The position numbers were made by a program, and so were the translations under genes. Below, piece after piece: positions 48,978 to 56,743 of a stretch of 56,743 nucleotides of DNA. How positions within the stretch are numbered: position 1 is the stretch's first letter; each line of letters starts with the position of its first letter. The notes below the pieces were generated by a model that ran no database searches, was not told the origin of the DNA, and saw only the letters and a list, made by a program, of their open reading frames with translations. Source of the DNA: a virus; IMG/VR virus record IMGVR_UViG_3300024267_000006, positions 1 to 56,743 of that record; one strand, given 5' to 3'.

Positions 48978-49927
48978 AAATAGGCCAAAGTGGAGATTTA
49001 GTTAGAATTCTTCAAGAACTTTTAGATTTAAAACCAGATGGCGTTTTTGGAAATAAAACTAAAACAAAAGTAATTGAGTTTCAAAAACAAAATAAATTAA
49101 CATCCGATGGAATTGTTGGACCAATGACATGGATGAAATTAGAATACAATCCACTGGAACTAGAAGCAGATACTGATTTAACAACCGGTGCAACTTGGAT
49201 CCAACAATATCCTTTACCAGAAGGTGAATACGTTTTACAAAAAACACACAAAGAATGGATATTCTTACATCACACTGCAGGAAGACACAATCCTAAAGCA
49301 GTAATTGATCAATGGTCAAGAGACCAAAGAGGTAGAGTAGGAACACATTATGTGATTGGAGGAATTGCTTCAGATAAAGATACTAATAATTTGACAGAAG
49401 AAGATTCTGAATGGGATGGTAAAATATTACAAGCAATCAAAGACGAATACTGGGGATATCATTTAGGATCTGTTAAATCTTCTAAAATGCATAAAGGAAG
49501 TATTAGCATAGAAATATGTTCAGCAGGATTTTTAACAGAAAAAAATGGCAAGTTCTACACATGGTATGGTGCAGAAGTACATGAATCTCAGGTTTGTAGA
49601 TTAGACACAGAATACAAAGGACATAGATATTATCACAAATATTCTAACTCACAAATAGAAGCTACTAAAGCACTTTTATTATTACTTTCAGATAAACATG
49701 GAATCGATATTAATAAAGGTGTAAAAGAAATGTTAATGAAAAGTGTTGGACAATACGATAGACAAGCAGTATCTTATTTAGTTAATGGAAATTCAAATGT
49801 TTTTGATTATAGTGAAGACTTGAGTTATGGTAAAACAAAAGGTATATTAACACATGGTCAAGTTAGAAAGGATAAATCAGATGTTTTTCCACAAAGAGAA
49901 TTAATGAATATGTTACTTAATTTGTAA
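48956..49927 (+). CDS. Endolysin: peptidoglycan-binding + amidase_2
   Basis: 323 residues. Residues 1-62 form a PG_binding_1 domain (LKIGQSGDLVRILQELL ... DGIVGPMTWMKLE). The rest is an N-acetylmuramoyl-L-alanine amidase: WIFLHHTAG (H105/H106), GTHYVIGG, GYHLG, SIEICSAG and, at the end, LTHGQVRKDKSDVFP. It cleaves the amide link in peptidoglycan at lysis. No signal peptide, so it needs a holin. Confidence 0.92.
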   Translation: MQSKYVLKIGQSGDLVRILQELLDLKPDGVFGNKTKTKVIEFQKQNKLTSDGIVGPMTWMKLEYNPLELEADTDLTTGATWIQQYPLPEGEYVLQKTHKEWIFLHHTAGRHNPKAVIDQWSRDQRGRVGTHYVIGGIASDKDTNNLTEEDSEWDGKILQAIKDEYWGYHLGSVKSSKMHKGSISIEICSAGFLTEKNGKFYTWYGAEVHESQVCRLDTEYKGHRYYHKYSNSQIEATKALLLLLSDKHGIDINKGVKEMLMKSVGQYDRQAVSYLVNGNSNVFDYSEDLSYGKTKGILTHGQVRKDKSDVFPQRELMNMLLNL

Positions 49928-49975
49928 TTGAAACAAATAAGTGATAAAATCATATAACTAGTAAATAATCACAAT

Positions 49976-50185
49976 ATGCAAAAAGTAAAAGACGCTGAGG
50001 TAGAACAACCACAAATTTCACCATTTGAAGAGGTGAAAACAATGACAGACATACAAGCACTTAATATTTTAATACAAGCTGCAAACGCTGCACAAGGAGC
50101 AGGAGCATTAAGTGTTAGAGATTCAGTATTTGTGGCTGCAGCTGCAGAATTATTAACTAAACCATTCGGTCAAAAACAAAAATAA
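49976..50185 (+). CDS. Small hypothetical protein
   Basis: 69 residues, acidic start and Ala-rich helix (IQAANAAQGAGALSVRDSVF), Lys end. Similar to short phage proteins of unknown role. First gene of the glycan module, one base before the next. Confidence 0.6.
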   Translation: MQKVKDAEVEQPQISPFEEVKTMTDIQALNILIQAANAAQGAGALSVRDSVFVAAAAELLTKPFGQKQK

Positions 50186-50578
50186 ATGAAAATAGAAGTA
50201 TCTAACGGAGAAATAATCGACAAGTACACAATCTTAGAGATTAAATTAGAACAAATTAAAGAACCATCAAAACTAGTTAACGTACAAAACGAGTTTGATT
50301 CTTTGAAACCAGTTGTAGATCAGATCTATAACGAAACACATGCACAAGAAGTTTTAGCAGAATTGAAACTAGATTTGCTTAATATCAATAAAACACTTTG
50401 GAATATTGAAGATATAATTAGAGATCACGAACGTGAAGAGAGATTTGATTCTGATTTTATAGAATTAGCAAGATCTGTTTATTATACCAATGATGAGAGA
50501 GCAGAAGTAAAAAAGCAAATCAATGAATTAACTGGTTCAGCGTTAGTAGAAGAAAAGTCTTATCAAGAATATAACTAG
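50186..50578 (+). CDS. DUF6165-type protein
   Basis: 130 residues with MKIEVSNGEIIDKYTILEIK, the start of a family (DUF6165) found next to glycosyltransferases in polysaccharide clusters, and here too it precedes one. Helical, acidic. Function unknown; probably an accessory to glycan synthesis. Confidence 0.7.
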   Translation: MKIEVSNGEIIDKYTILEIKLEQIKEPSKLVNVQNEFDSLKPVVDQIYNETHAQEVLAELKLDLLNINKTLWNIEDIIRDHEREERFDSDFIELARSVYYTNDERAEVKKQINELTGSALVEEKSYQEYN

Positions 50579-50581
50579 CTT

Positions 50582-53500
50582 ATGTCAAAACAGGTTGCAA
50601 TATGTATTGACACACCAGCGTTAGGTGATACTTTAGCCGCAATTCCTACTCTTAGGAAATTGTCAAAGGCATACGAGTCGCAACTTATAGTTTTCTCTAG
50701 TAAACCATTTTTATTTGAAAATCATCCACTAGTTTCTAAAGCACTAAAATTAGATGATCCTCTTAGAAACGATCCATCAATTAAAGTGTATCGTACATTT
50801 ATGCCAATTGTTGGTAAAGCATATGATTTAAGGGGTGAGAAAGTAGAATTTAGATCATCGAACACAGACATTAGACAATTCCATGCCATATCTTTAGGGT
50901 TTAGTTTAACTCAAGAAGAAATGGAAATGGATTTGTATATTGAAAGAGAAAGAGAATTAGGACATGAAGATTATGTTATAATTCATCCTACACATACTTG
51001 GCCAACTAGAACATGGGACCAACATAAATGGCAAGAATTAGTTGATAGATTAAATTCAAAAGGAATTCCTGTAGTTGCAGTAGGACGAGATTCAAAAGAA
51101 GTAGGAACATTTTCAGTAGATAAACCAGTAATGGATTTAAATATTAATTTAGGTGTTAATTTACTTAATGATCCTACTAATGATCCAGCAGAATTACGAT
51201 GGATGATGAATCATAAAGCTCGAGCTATAATTACAATGGATTCGGGCTTACTTCATATTGCAGGAACAACTGATGTTAATATTATTCAATTAGGCAGTTC
51301 TATAGATCCTAAATTAAGAGCACCATATAGAAAGGGTACACAAGATTATAAATATAAATATATTGCAGGTGGATGTGATATATTTTGTTCTAGTAACATG
51401 AAATATAATGTTAAGGAACATAATACTATTCAAGCCATTCCACCTCAAATTTATTGTTTAGAAAATAAACCTACATTTGAATGTCATCCATCAGTAGATA
51501 AAACATATAATGCTGTTTTAGATTTATATGATGATCTACCAATAAATCAAAAAACAGAAAGCATGGAAACTAAAAAGAAACTATTATTCTTAGCACCACA
51601 TTTAAGTACAGGTGGAATGCCACAGTTTGTATTGAAAAGAGTAGAAGCGATGCTCGATGTTTCAGAATATGAAGTTCACTTAATAGAGTATACACAATAT
51701 AGTAATATCTATAATGTACAAAGAGATCAATTAATAGAAAAACTAGGCAATAACTTTCATACTATTGGATTCTTACAATCTATAGATATTACAGAAAGAG
51801 GTCAAAAACTAATGGATAAAATATCTGAAATAGATCCAGATATTATTCACATAGATGAGTGTCCAGAATCTTTTGATAGTTTTAATAAATTAGATCAATC
51901 TGCAATGGATTGGTTATACAATAAAAAATGGAAAGTAGTAGAAACTTGCCACAATATTTGGTTTAATCCAGATAATAAAATAAATGATCCAGATATGTAC
52001 GCTTTATGTACACCATATCATTTAGAGACTTTCGCAAATAGAAATGGTTTAAAGCCAGTTATTGAATATCCTATTATCGATACCAAACCCTCAACTTTAG
52101 AAAGAGCAAAAGCAAGAGGTAAACTAGGATTGTCAATAGACAAGAAGCATATTTTAAATGTGGGTTTATGGACTTCTGGTAAAAACCAAAAAGAAGGCGT
52201 TGATATTGCTAGAGTTGTAGAAGCACAATGTCCAGGAGAATTTGAATTCCACTTTGTAGGTAATCAAGCTGAAAACTTTCAGAAATATTGGGGACCAATT
52301 ATGGAAAATCTACCCAGTAATGTCAAAGTTTGGGGTGAACAATCAAACGTAGAAACATTTATGAGTGCATGTGACGCATTTATGTTTAACTCAACATGGG
52401 AGTGTAGTCCATTAGCATTGCGTGAAGCAATTGGGAGTGGATTAATTACATTCTCTAGGGACTTAGAACAATATAAGGACATGTTTACACCTTACATAGT
52501 TCCATTCTCTAACGACCTCCATGAAAATGTTGATCAATTAATCAAAACACTCAAATCATCAAAGGATCAAGGAAAAAATATCCCAGATGATGATCTAGAA
52601 CGCTTCAAGCAACAACATATAGAGTGGTACCAAACCTGTTTAGAGACCCCGAGAGCCAAACCAATAGCCAAAGCTCCTCGATGGAGATTAGAGTACATTG
52701 ATGGCCCACGCATAACATGTGAAGAAGTAGGTGACGAGCCACTGAGAGCCGAATTCTGGGACGGAGAGGATCTGATCTACAGTGTAGATAACATGAAACG
52801 CGGCCATTGGTATCAGCCATCAAGACACTGGTGGACAGAGTGGACTGTAAAGATTTTGAGTAACGATCGACTGATTTACGAAGAGACACTAACACTCGAA
52901 GACCAAGAGCTGACCATAGAAATGGCGAGCTCATCACTCGGAGACACCATATCGTTTATGGGACAGTTACACGCAGTGATGTATACACACAAGCCAACAC
53001 GATTATATGTGAAGACACACAAACCCTGGCTGTTTGATCATGCATGGTACTTGGAAAGAGGTGTTGAATTCTTAGACTGGTCAGAGCCTACAAAGGGAGC
53101 GCTAATGACCGTTGGAGTCTTTTATACCATGGAAGAGCCTTGGAAAAGACACGAGCACAAATACGATTGGAGAACTATAAGTCTGGGTAAAATCGCTGCT
53201 GATAGAATTGGAGTTGAGTATCAAGAACAGAGACCTAAGTTGGCATCTGAATTCTTGAAAAAGACCTCAAACAGCGCGCGAAATCCAAGTTTAGTTATAG
53301 CAACTCAATCAACAGCACAAGCCAAGTATTGGAATAATCCAACTGGTTGGCAAGAGGTTATAGATTGGGCAAATAAAAATAATATTTCCGTTTCCCATGC
53401 TTCGAGCGAAGGTAGTGAATTGACTGGCATCGAACAGTTGCCAGAATCTTTAGAAGAGGTTGCTAAAGCAATTAATAACGCGGACATGTTTATTGGAATT

Positions 53501-53785
53501 TCCTCTGGCTTGTCTTGGTTCGCTTGGGCACTTGGAACTAAAACCTGCATTATAAGTGGTTTTACTGATCCTTATGTGGAATTTAAAGATGCTATCTATA
53601 TTAACAATCATCAAGTATGTCATGGTTGCTGGGGATGGGATACATTTGATAAAGGTGATTGGAATTGGTGTCCAGCATGGAAAGGAACTAAAAGACAATT
53701 TGAATGTACAAAACAAATTGGATCAGATAGAGTAATAGATGTAATAAATAATCACCTTCACGGTGTATTAATAGAAAATAAATAG
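50582..53785 (+). CDS. Three-domain glycosyltransferase fusion (GT9, GT4, TibC-like)
   Basis: 1067 residues in three parts. 1-325: heptosyltransferase-like GT9 (CIDTPALGDTLAAIP, VIIHPTHTWPTRTW, ITMDSGLLHIAGTT). About 328-690: GT4 (LLFLAPHLSTGGMPQFVLKR, NVGLWTSGKNQKEG, FNSTWECSPLALREAI). About 700-1067: similar to autotransporter O-heptosyltransferases (TibC/BAHT) with SSLGDTISFMGQL and four Cys of the iron site in CHGCWGWDT ... WNWCPAW ... FECTKQI. It probably builds and attaches a sugar chain to a virion or host surface protein (inference). DNA near 52.6-53.3 kb is richer in G+C than its flanks. Confidence 0.8.
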   Translation: MSKQVAICIDTPALGDTLAAIPTLRKLSKAYESQLIVFSSKPFLFENHPLVSKALKLDDPLRNDPSIKVYRTFMPIVGKAYDLRGEKVEFRSSNTDIRQFHAISLGFSLTQEEMEMDLYIERERELGHEDYVIIHPTHTWPTRTWDQHKWQELVDRLNSKGIPVVAVGRDSKEVGTFSVDKPVMDLNINLGVNLLNDPTNDPAELRWMMNHKARAIITMDSGLLHIAGTTDVNIIQLGSSIDPKLRAPYRKGTQDYKYKYIAGGCDIFCSSNMKYNVKEHNTIQAIPPQIYCLENKPTFECHPSVDKTYNAVLDLYDDLPINQKTESMETKKKLLFLAPHLSTGGMPQFVLKRVEAMLDVSEYEVHLIEYTQYSNIYNVQRDQLIEKLGNNFHTIGFLQSIDITERGQKLMDKISEIDPDIIHIDECPESFDSFNKLDQSAMDWLYNKKWKVVETCHNIWFNPDNKINDPDMYALCTPYHLETFANRNGLKPVIEYPIIDTKPSTLERAKARGKLGLSIDKKHILNVGLWTSGKNQKEGVDIARVVEAQCPGEFEFHFVGNQAENFQKYWGPIMENLPSNVKVWGEQSNVETFMSACDAFMFNSTWECSPLALREAIGSGLITFSRDLEQYKDMFTPYIVPFSNDLHENVDQLIKTLKSSKDQGKNIPDDDLERFKQQHIEWYQTCLETPRAKPIAKAPRWRLEYIDGPRITCEEVGDEPLRAEFWDGEDLIYSVDNMKRGHWYQPSRHWWTEWTVKILSNDRLIYEETLTLEDQELTIEMASSSLGDTISFMGQLHAVMYTHKPTRLYVKTHKPWLFDHAWYLERGVEFLDWSEPTKGALMTVGVFYTMEEPWKRHEHKYDWRTISLGKIAADRIGVEYQEQRPKLASEFLKKTSNSARNPSLVIATQSTAQAKYWNNPTGWQEVIDWANKNNISVSHASSEGSELTGIEQLPESLEEVAKAINNADMFIGISSGLSWFAWALGTKTCIISGFTDPYVEFKDAIYINNHQVCHGCWGWDTFDKGDWNWCPAWKGTKRQFECTKQIGSDRVIDVINNHLHGVLIENK

Positions 53786-53786
53786 A

Positions 53787-54677
53787 ATGAGTAAAAGAGC
53801 AATAGTAACAGGAGGTGCAGGTTTTATTGGCACACATTTAGTAAAAAGACTTTTAAATCTAGGATGGCAAGTAACTGTTATAGATAATTTTAGTACTGGA
53901 TCTATAGACAACATTAAAGATTTAGGGTGTGACTTTATAGAAGAACACATACATAATCCAATTATTCAAACATGGGAAATACAACATGATGCATTATTTC
54001 ATCTTGCGGCTCCTGTTTCTGTTGAAGAAAGTTTGAGTAATCCTAGTAAATACTATGAAGAAATTGTTGGAGGTACAACTAATATGGTTGAGTGGTCTTT
54101 AAAACAAGGTAACAAAAATATTATTATCGCATCTACTGCTGCAATTTATGGAGACTCAGATAATTTACCATATAAAGAATCTGGTGCAATTAATCCTATT
54201 AGTCCATACGCAAGAGCAAAAAGAATGACTGAATTACTATTAGAAGATGAATTTAAAACTAATCCCTTTAAAGGCACTGCATTAAGATTCTTTAATGTTT
54301 ATGGAGAAGGTCAAAGAAATGAAGGTGGTTATTTAAGTGCTGTTCCTATTTTCTTAAATCAATTTGAATCTTTTAAACCAATTACTGTTACTGGTGATGG
54401 CCAACAAACCAGAGATTGGGTTTATGTTGGTGATGTGGTTTCTGCGTGTATTGATGCCTATAATAGTACTGATAATGACGGAATTAAAATAATGAATGTT
54501 GCATCAGGTCAGGAAACTAGTGTTATGGATTTAGCCGAAGCTTTTGGTGGAATTATTACACATATAGAAGAAAGATTAGAACCTAAAAGATCAGTAGCAG
54601 ATATTAGTAAAATAAAAGAGACATTAAATTGGAAACCCGAAACCAACCTACTATCATGGGTAAAACAAATAAAATAA
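53787..54677 (+). CDS. NAD-dependent sugar epimerase/dehydratase
   Basis: 296 residues of the extended short-chain dehydrogenase family. NAD site GGAGFIGTHLVK (about 9-20), DNFSTGS, ASTAAIYGD, the catalytic Tyr-x3-Lys in SPYARAKRMTELL and DWVYVGDVV are intact. Like UDP-glucose 4-epimerases. Supplies a sugar nucleotide for the neighbouring glycosyltransferase. Its end overlaps the nuclease start. Confidence 0.9.
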   Translation: MSKRAIVTGGAGFIGTHLVKRLLNLGWQVTVIDNFSTGSIDNIKDLGCDFIEEHIHNPIIQTWEIQHDALFHLAAPVSVEESLSNPSKYYEEIVGGTTNMVEWSLKQGNKNIIIASTAAIYGDSDNLPYKESGAINPISPYARAKRMTELLLEDEFKTNPFKGTALRFFNVYGEGQRNEGGYLSAVPIFLNQFESFKPITVTGDGQQTRDWVYVGDVVSACIDAYNSTDNDGIKIMNVASGQETSVMDLAEAFGGIITHIEERLEPKRSVADISKIKETLNWKPETNLLSWVKQIK

Positions 54678-55321
54678 TGAACTACAAGATTTTTTTTATT
54701 GCAGCATTTGTTGCATTTAGCACATTAATTAGTGCACAAGAAGATGAATTAAATATCATAGATGTAAAAACAGATATCTACGAAATTACATATTCACAAA
54801 CATATCAACAACCATTAATGGTAAAATATACTGTTATTTGTGATGCAACTGCACCATCATATCCTAGACATGGCATAAGCTTTACAAAAGTAGAAGGTAT
54901 TAAAACATCATCTTCTTCAGATTATAGTGATAATGTATGGGATAAAGGTCACATGGCGCCAGCAAATACATTCTCATGTAAAAAGGAATGGTTAGAAACT
55001 ACATTTACTTATACTAATTGTGCATTACAACATCAGAATTTAAATAGAGGAGCGTGGGCTGCATTAGAAGGATTTGAAAGAGATTTAGCTGCAATATACG
55101 ATGACATTGAAGTTGATATTACTATTTATTTTTCAGAAGAATGGACTACTAATTCAGATCCAGCAAGAATACCTTCTAATTTTATTAAGACTCTATCTTG
55201 GATAGAAGATGGTGGAAAACATAGATCAATCTCCTTTGATTTTCCAAATGAAAACACTAAAGGTAAATCCTTCTGGTCATTTAAATTAAAAGATGGAGAT
55301 TGGAACGGTAAAGAAGAATAA
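54677..55321 (+). CDS. Secreted DNA/RNA non-specific endonuclease
   Basis: 214 residues from ATG 54677. Signal peptide (MNYKIFFIAAFVAFSTLISAQ), then the beta-beta-alpha-metal core: WDKGHMAPA with catalytic His 92 (DRGH in other members), NCALQHQNLNRGAWAALE with the metal Asn near 123 and Glu 131. Nuc/NUC1 family. Exported enzymes could degrade DNA outside the cytoplasm: host periplasmic DNA, extracellular DNA from rivals, or nets around the lysed cell (inference). Confidence 0.85.
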   Translation: MNYKIFFIAAFVAFSTLISAQEDELNIIDVKTDIYEITYSQTYQQPLMVKYTVICDATAPSYPRHGISFTKVEGIKTSSSSDYSDNVWDKGHMAPANTFSCKKEWLETTFTYTNCALQHQNLNRGAWAALEGFERDLAAIYDDIEVDITIYFSEEWTTNSDPARIPSNFIKTLSWIEDGGKHRSISFDFPNENTKGKSFWSFKLKDGDWNGKEE

Positions 55322-55322
55322 T

Positions 55323-55559
55323 ATGAGAAAACTATTAATAGCATTTGGTAATCTATTCGACATAGGTTGGTGGGCAAATAAAATCAATACTAAATTAGGT
55401 CTATATAAATGGGCTAAAAAGTCTAGATTTCGTAAATGGCAAGAAGGTCTAACAGGATGGAAATTCTGGGCATGGCAAATAGTAGGTGGAATTACATTTA
55501 TAATCATTTTTGAATTTATATTTAATAAAATAGGCATAACAATGTTACCATGGAAATAA
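55323..55559 (+). CDS. Small membrane protein
   Basis: 78 residues from ATG 55323. Trp-rich amphipathic N-terminus (FDIGWWANKINTKLG), basic centre (KKSRFRKWQE), one C-terminal membrane span (WQIVGGITFIIIFEFIFNKI). Overlaps the cytidylyltransferase start by one base; possible holin-like or envelope protein. Confidence 0.6.
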   Translation: MRKLLIAFGNLFDIGWWANKINTKLGLYKWAKKSRFRKWQEGLTGWKFWAWQIVGGITFIIIFEFIFNKIGITMLPWK

Positions 55560-55957
55560 TGAAAAAAGGAGTAATTTGTGGAAATTTTGATGTAATACAC
55601 CCAGGATATATTAAAATGTTTAAAGAGTGTGCTGCTAATTGTGATTGTTTAATAGTTTTATTACATACTGATCCATCAATTGAAAGACCCCATAAACTGA
55701 AGCCAATATTATCTGTAGAAGAAAGAACAGAAATGTTACTAGAATTAAAATCAGTTTGTGGCGTACATATTTATACATACGAAGCACAGTTATTAGATCT
55801 ACTTAAAATGGGTGAATTTAATGTAAGATTTCTGGGAGATGATTATATTGATAAACCATTTACTGGTGATAATTTAAATATACCAATTCATTATTTAAAC
55901 AGAGATCACGGTTGGTCTACAACAAAATTCAAGAAACTTATAGCTAAAACAGTTTAG
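55559..55957 (+). CDS. Cytidylyltransferase-like enzyme (TagD type)
   Basis: 132 residues from ATG 55559 (ATG 55550, overlapping the previous gene, would add 3). CGNFDVIHPGYIKMF carries the nucleotide-binding HxGH-like site (here HPGY), and HGWSTTKFKKLI corresponds to the ISST motif. Family members activate glycerol phosphate or sugars with CTP. Position suggests synthesis of an activated precursor for glycosylation. The last His of HxGH is Tyr, so activity may be altered. Confidence 0.75.
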   Translation: MKKGVICGNFDVIHPGYIKMFKECAANCDCLIVLLHTDPSIERPHKLKPILSVEERTEMLLELKSVCGVHIYTYEAQLLDLLKMGEFNVRFLGDDYIDKPFTGDNLNIPIHYLNRDHGWSTTKFKKLIAKTV

Positions 55958-56313
55958 TTACACTCTCCGTAGTTTGATAAAAAGGTAAGCAGATCCTCTG
56001 CTCCTACAATTCCATCTCCATCAAAATCACCTTCACATTCTGTTTGAACACACGAAGCATAATTAGGATGTTCTGTTAATAGAGGAAATACATAACCATC
56101 TCCATTTAAAACGAAAGCAGTACCGATATCTGCACAGAAGATTATAGTATAACCTCCAGCTGGCAAGCCAAAATAATGTGCACCACCATCACAATCTTGA
56201 TATTGAAAGTTAGTCCATTTTTCAGCACCAACAGAGGTAAAGACATGTTGATTGCATTGTGCTACCGTATAAAAAGGTAGAAGAAATAGCAGGGAAATAA
56301 TTAATGATTTCAT
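55954..56313 (-). CDS. Secreted protein with dockerin-like calcium repeat
   Basis: 119 residues on the minus strand. Signal peptide (MKSLIISLLFLLPFYTVAQ), a Gly/aromatic beta domain with Cys pairs, and the C-terminal EF-hand-like repeat DFDGDGIVGAEDLLTFLSNYG typical of Bacteroidota secreted proteins. The next minus-strand gene ends at 56315, one base upstream of this start, so the two form an operon, with a type IX cargo upstream. Convergent with the cytidylyltransferase gene, sharing 4 nt. Confidence 0.75.
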   Translation of the reverse strand: MKSLIISLLFLLPFYTVAQCNQHVFTSVGAEKWTNFQYQDCDGGAHYFGLPAGGYTIIFCADIGTAFVLNGDGYVFPLLTEHPNYASCVQTECEGDFDGDGIVGAEDLLTFLSNYGECN

Positions 56314-56314
56314 G

Positions 56315-56743
56315 TTATCTAAATATTGTTATGTGCCCGTGTCTTTGGAATACTTCTGTAGATCCAAATTTCTTAGCGTAGAATGTATATGTGTAAACTC
56401 CATCGGTAGCATAGTGATCACCACCATTGACACTACCATCCCAATAAGGATATGAATCATAATAATCACCCTTACCAGAGTAGATCATGTCTCCCCATCT
56501 ATTAAATATTTTAAATTCTACATCTACCCAACAATCTAAATCATAAACCATTTTCCATGTATCGTTTAAACCATCATTATTTGGTGTAAATGTATTTGGA
56601 AGATAAACTGAAGTCCAATCTGGGCAAACTAAACCAGGATCATCAATACATTCTAATCCAGTTTCACAATCAATAGAAATATACTCATAAACCGTATCTG
56701 TTAAGAATTCATATACAATAACTTCAACTGTATCGACAGTTGT
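56315..56743 (-). CDS. C-terminal part of a type IX secretion (gliding-type) cargo protein (partial)
   Basis: 143 residues are visible, open to the window edge, so the N-terminus is missing. LPNTFTPNNDGLNDTWKM, then VEFKIFNRWGDMIYSG, YWDGSVNGGDHYATDGVYTY and RHGHITIFR are a textbook gliding-motility-associated C-terminal domain (CHU_C, type B sorting signal), which directs export by the Bacteroidota-only type IX secretion system and anchors proteins on the cell surface. Found in a phage locus, it suggests export through the host machinery. Confidence 0.85.
   Translation of the reverse strand, partial: TTVDTVEVIVYEFLTDTVYEYISIDCETGLECIDDPGLVCPDWTSVYLPNTFTPNNDGLNDTWKMVYDLDCWVDVEFKIFNRWGDMIYSGKGDYYDSYPYWDGSVNGGDHYATDGVYTYTFYAKKFGSTEVFQRHGHITIFR

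Overview
The window is a stretch of an AT-rich genome of a large T4-like (contractile-tailed) bacteriophage. The evidence is a T4-type core: clamp loader gp44 and a gp62-like partner, T4-type RNase H (FEN family), a gp14-like neck protein, gp16 and gp17 terminase, gp18 sheath, gp19 tube, a gp26/gp51-like baseplate protein, a long hydrophobic protein in the tape-measure position, an ATP-dependent DNA ligase, an endonuclease VII-like HNH protein and an ECF-type sigma factor. Genes are tightly packed, almost all on the plus strand, and often joined by ATGA or TAATG overlaps. I see no integrase, repressor or bacterial housekeeping block, so it reads as a virulent phage. Several features point to a Bacteroidota (probably flavobacterial) host: a Bacteroidetes-type histone H1-like protein, a type IX secretion (gliding-motility-associated) C-terminal domain, weak use of Shine-Dalgarno sites, and promoter-like elements unlike sigma70 sites.

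Layout. 1-4.4 kb: end of an acidic protein, a lone minus-strand gene, then replication genes (gp44, RNase H, gp62-like). 4.4-17.8 kb: structural genes in T4-like order (neck, gp16, gp17, gp18, gp19, baseplate, tape-measure-like). 17.8-22.6 kb: small proteins, tRNA-Ser, guanylate kinase, an apparently dead metallophosphoesterase and the sigma factor. 22.7-24.2 kb: tRNA cluster (Leu, Arg, Glu, Lys, a tRNA-like element, Thr, Gly, Asp) interrupted by an endonuclease VII-like gene and a small basic protein. 24.3-32.7 kb: glycosyltransferases, methyltransferase, holin-like and L,D-transpeptidase-like proteins, a stand-alone structured RNA, DNA ligase, glutamine amidotransferase and a CCA-adding enzyme. 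32.7-38.4 kb: exported proteins, SWIM finger protein, active-looking phosphatase, many tiny genes, PspC-like and histone H1-like proteins. 38.4-39.1 kb: gene-free RNA locus (large structured RNA, tRNA-Ala, small hairpin RNA). 39.1-50 kb: methyltransferase, NEIL1-like glycosylase, small-gene cassettes with a repeated junction, flavodoxin-fold oxidoreductase, thioredoxin, PD-(D/E)XK nuclease, M42 peptidase and amidase endolysin. 50-56 kb: a sugar/surface module with a three-domain glycosyltransferase fusion, sugar epimerase, secreted nuclease and cytidylyltransferase. 55.95-56.74 kb: minus-strand secreted proteins, the last cut by the window edge.

Two promoter-like families stand out. One (TTTTTTTATGTC, about 10 nt, then GGTATATTAGTAGTA) precedes replication, sigma-factor and small accessory genes and an RNA gene. 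The other (GATATATAA or GATAAATATAA, resembling the T4 late TATAAATA box) precedes virion and many later genes, and could be served by the phage ECF-like sigma factor. The tRNA set mostly reads A-ending codons (UCA, UUA, AGA, GAA, AAA, ACA, GGA, GCA), fitting the AT-rich genome. The phage carries its own CCA-adding enzyme, and six of its tRNA genes do not encode CCA. The most unusual observations are a possible RF2-style +1 frameshift in a baseplate gene, large structured RNAs with their own promoter-like elements and terminators, a GT9-GT4-TibC-like fusion, and phage-encoded exported proteins including a probable type IX secretion cargo. All functional calls rest on motif recognition by eye; no database search was run.
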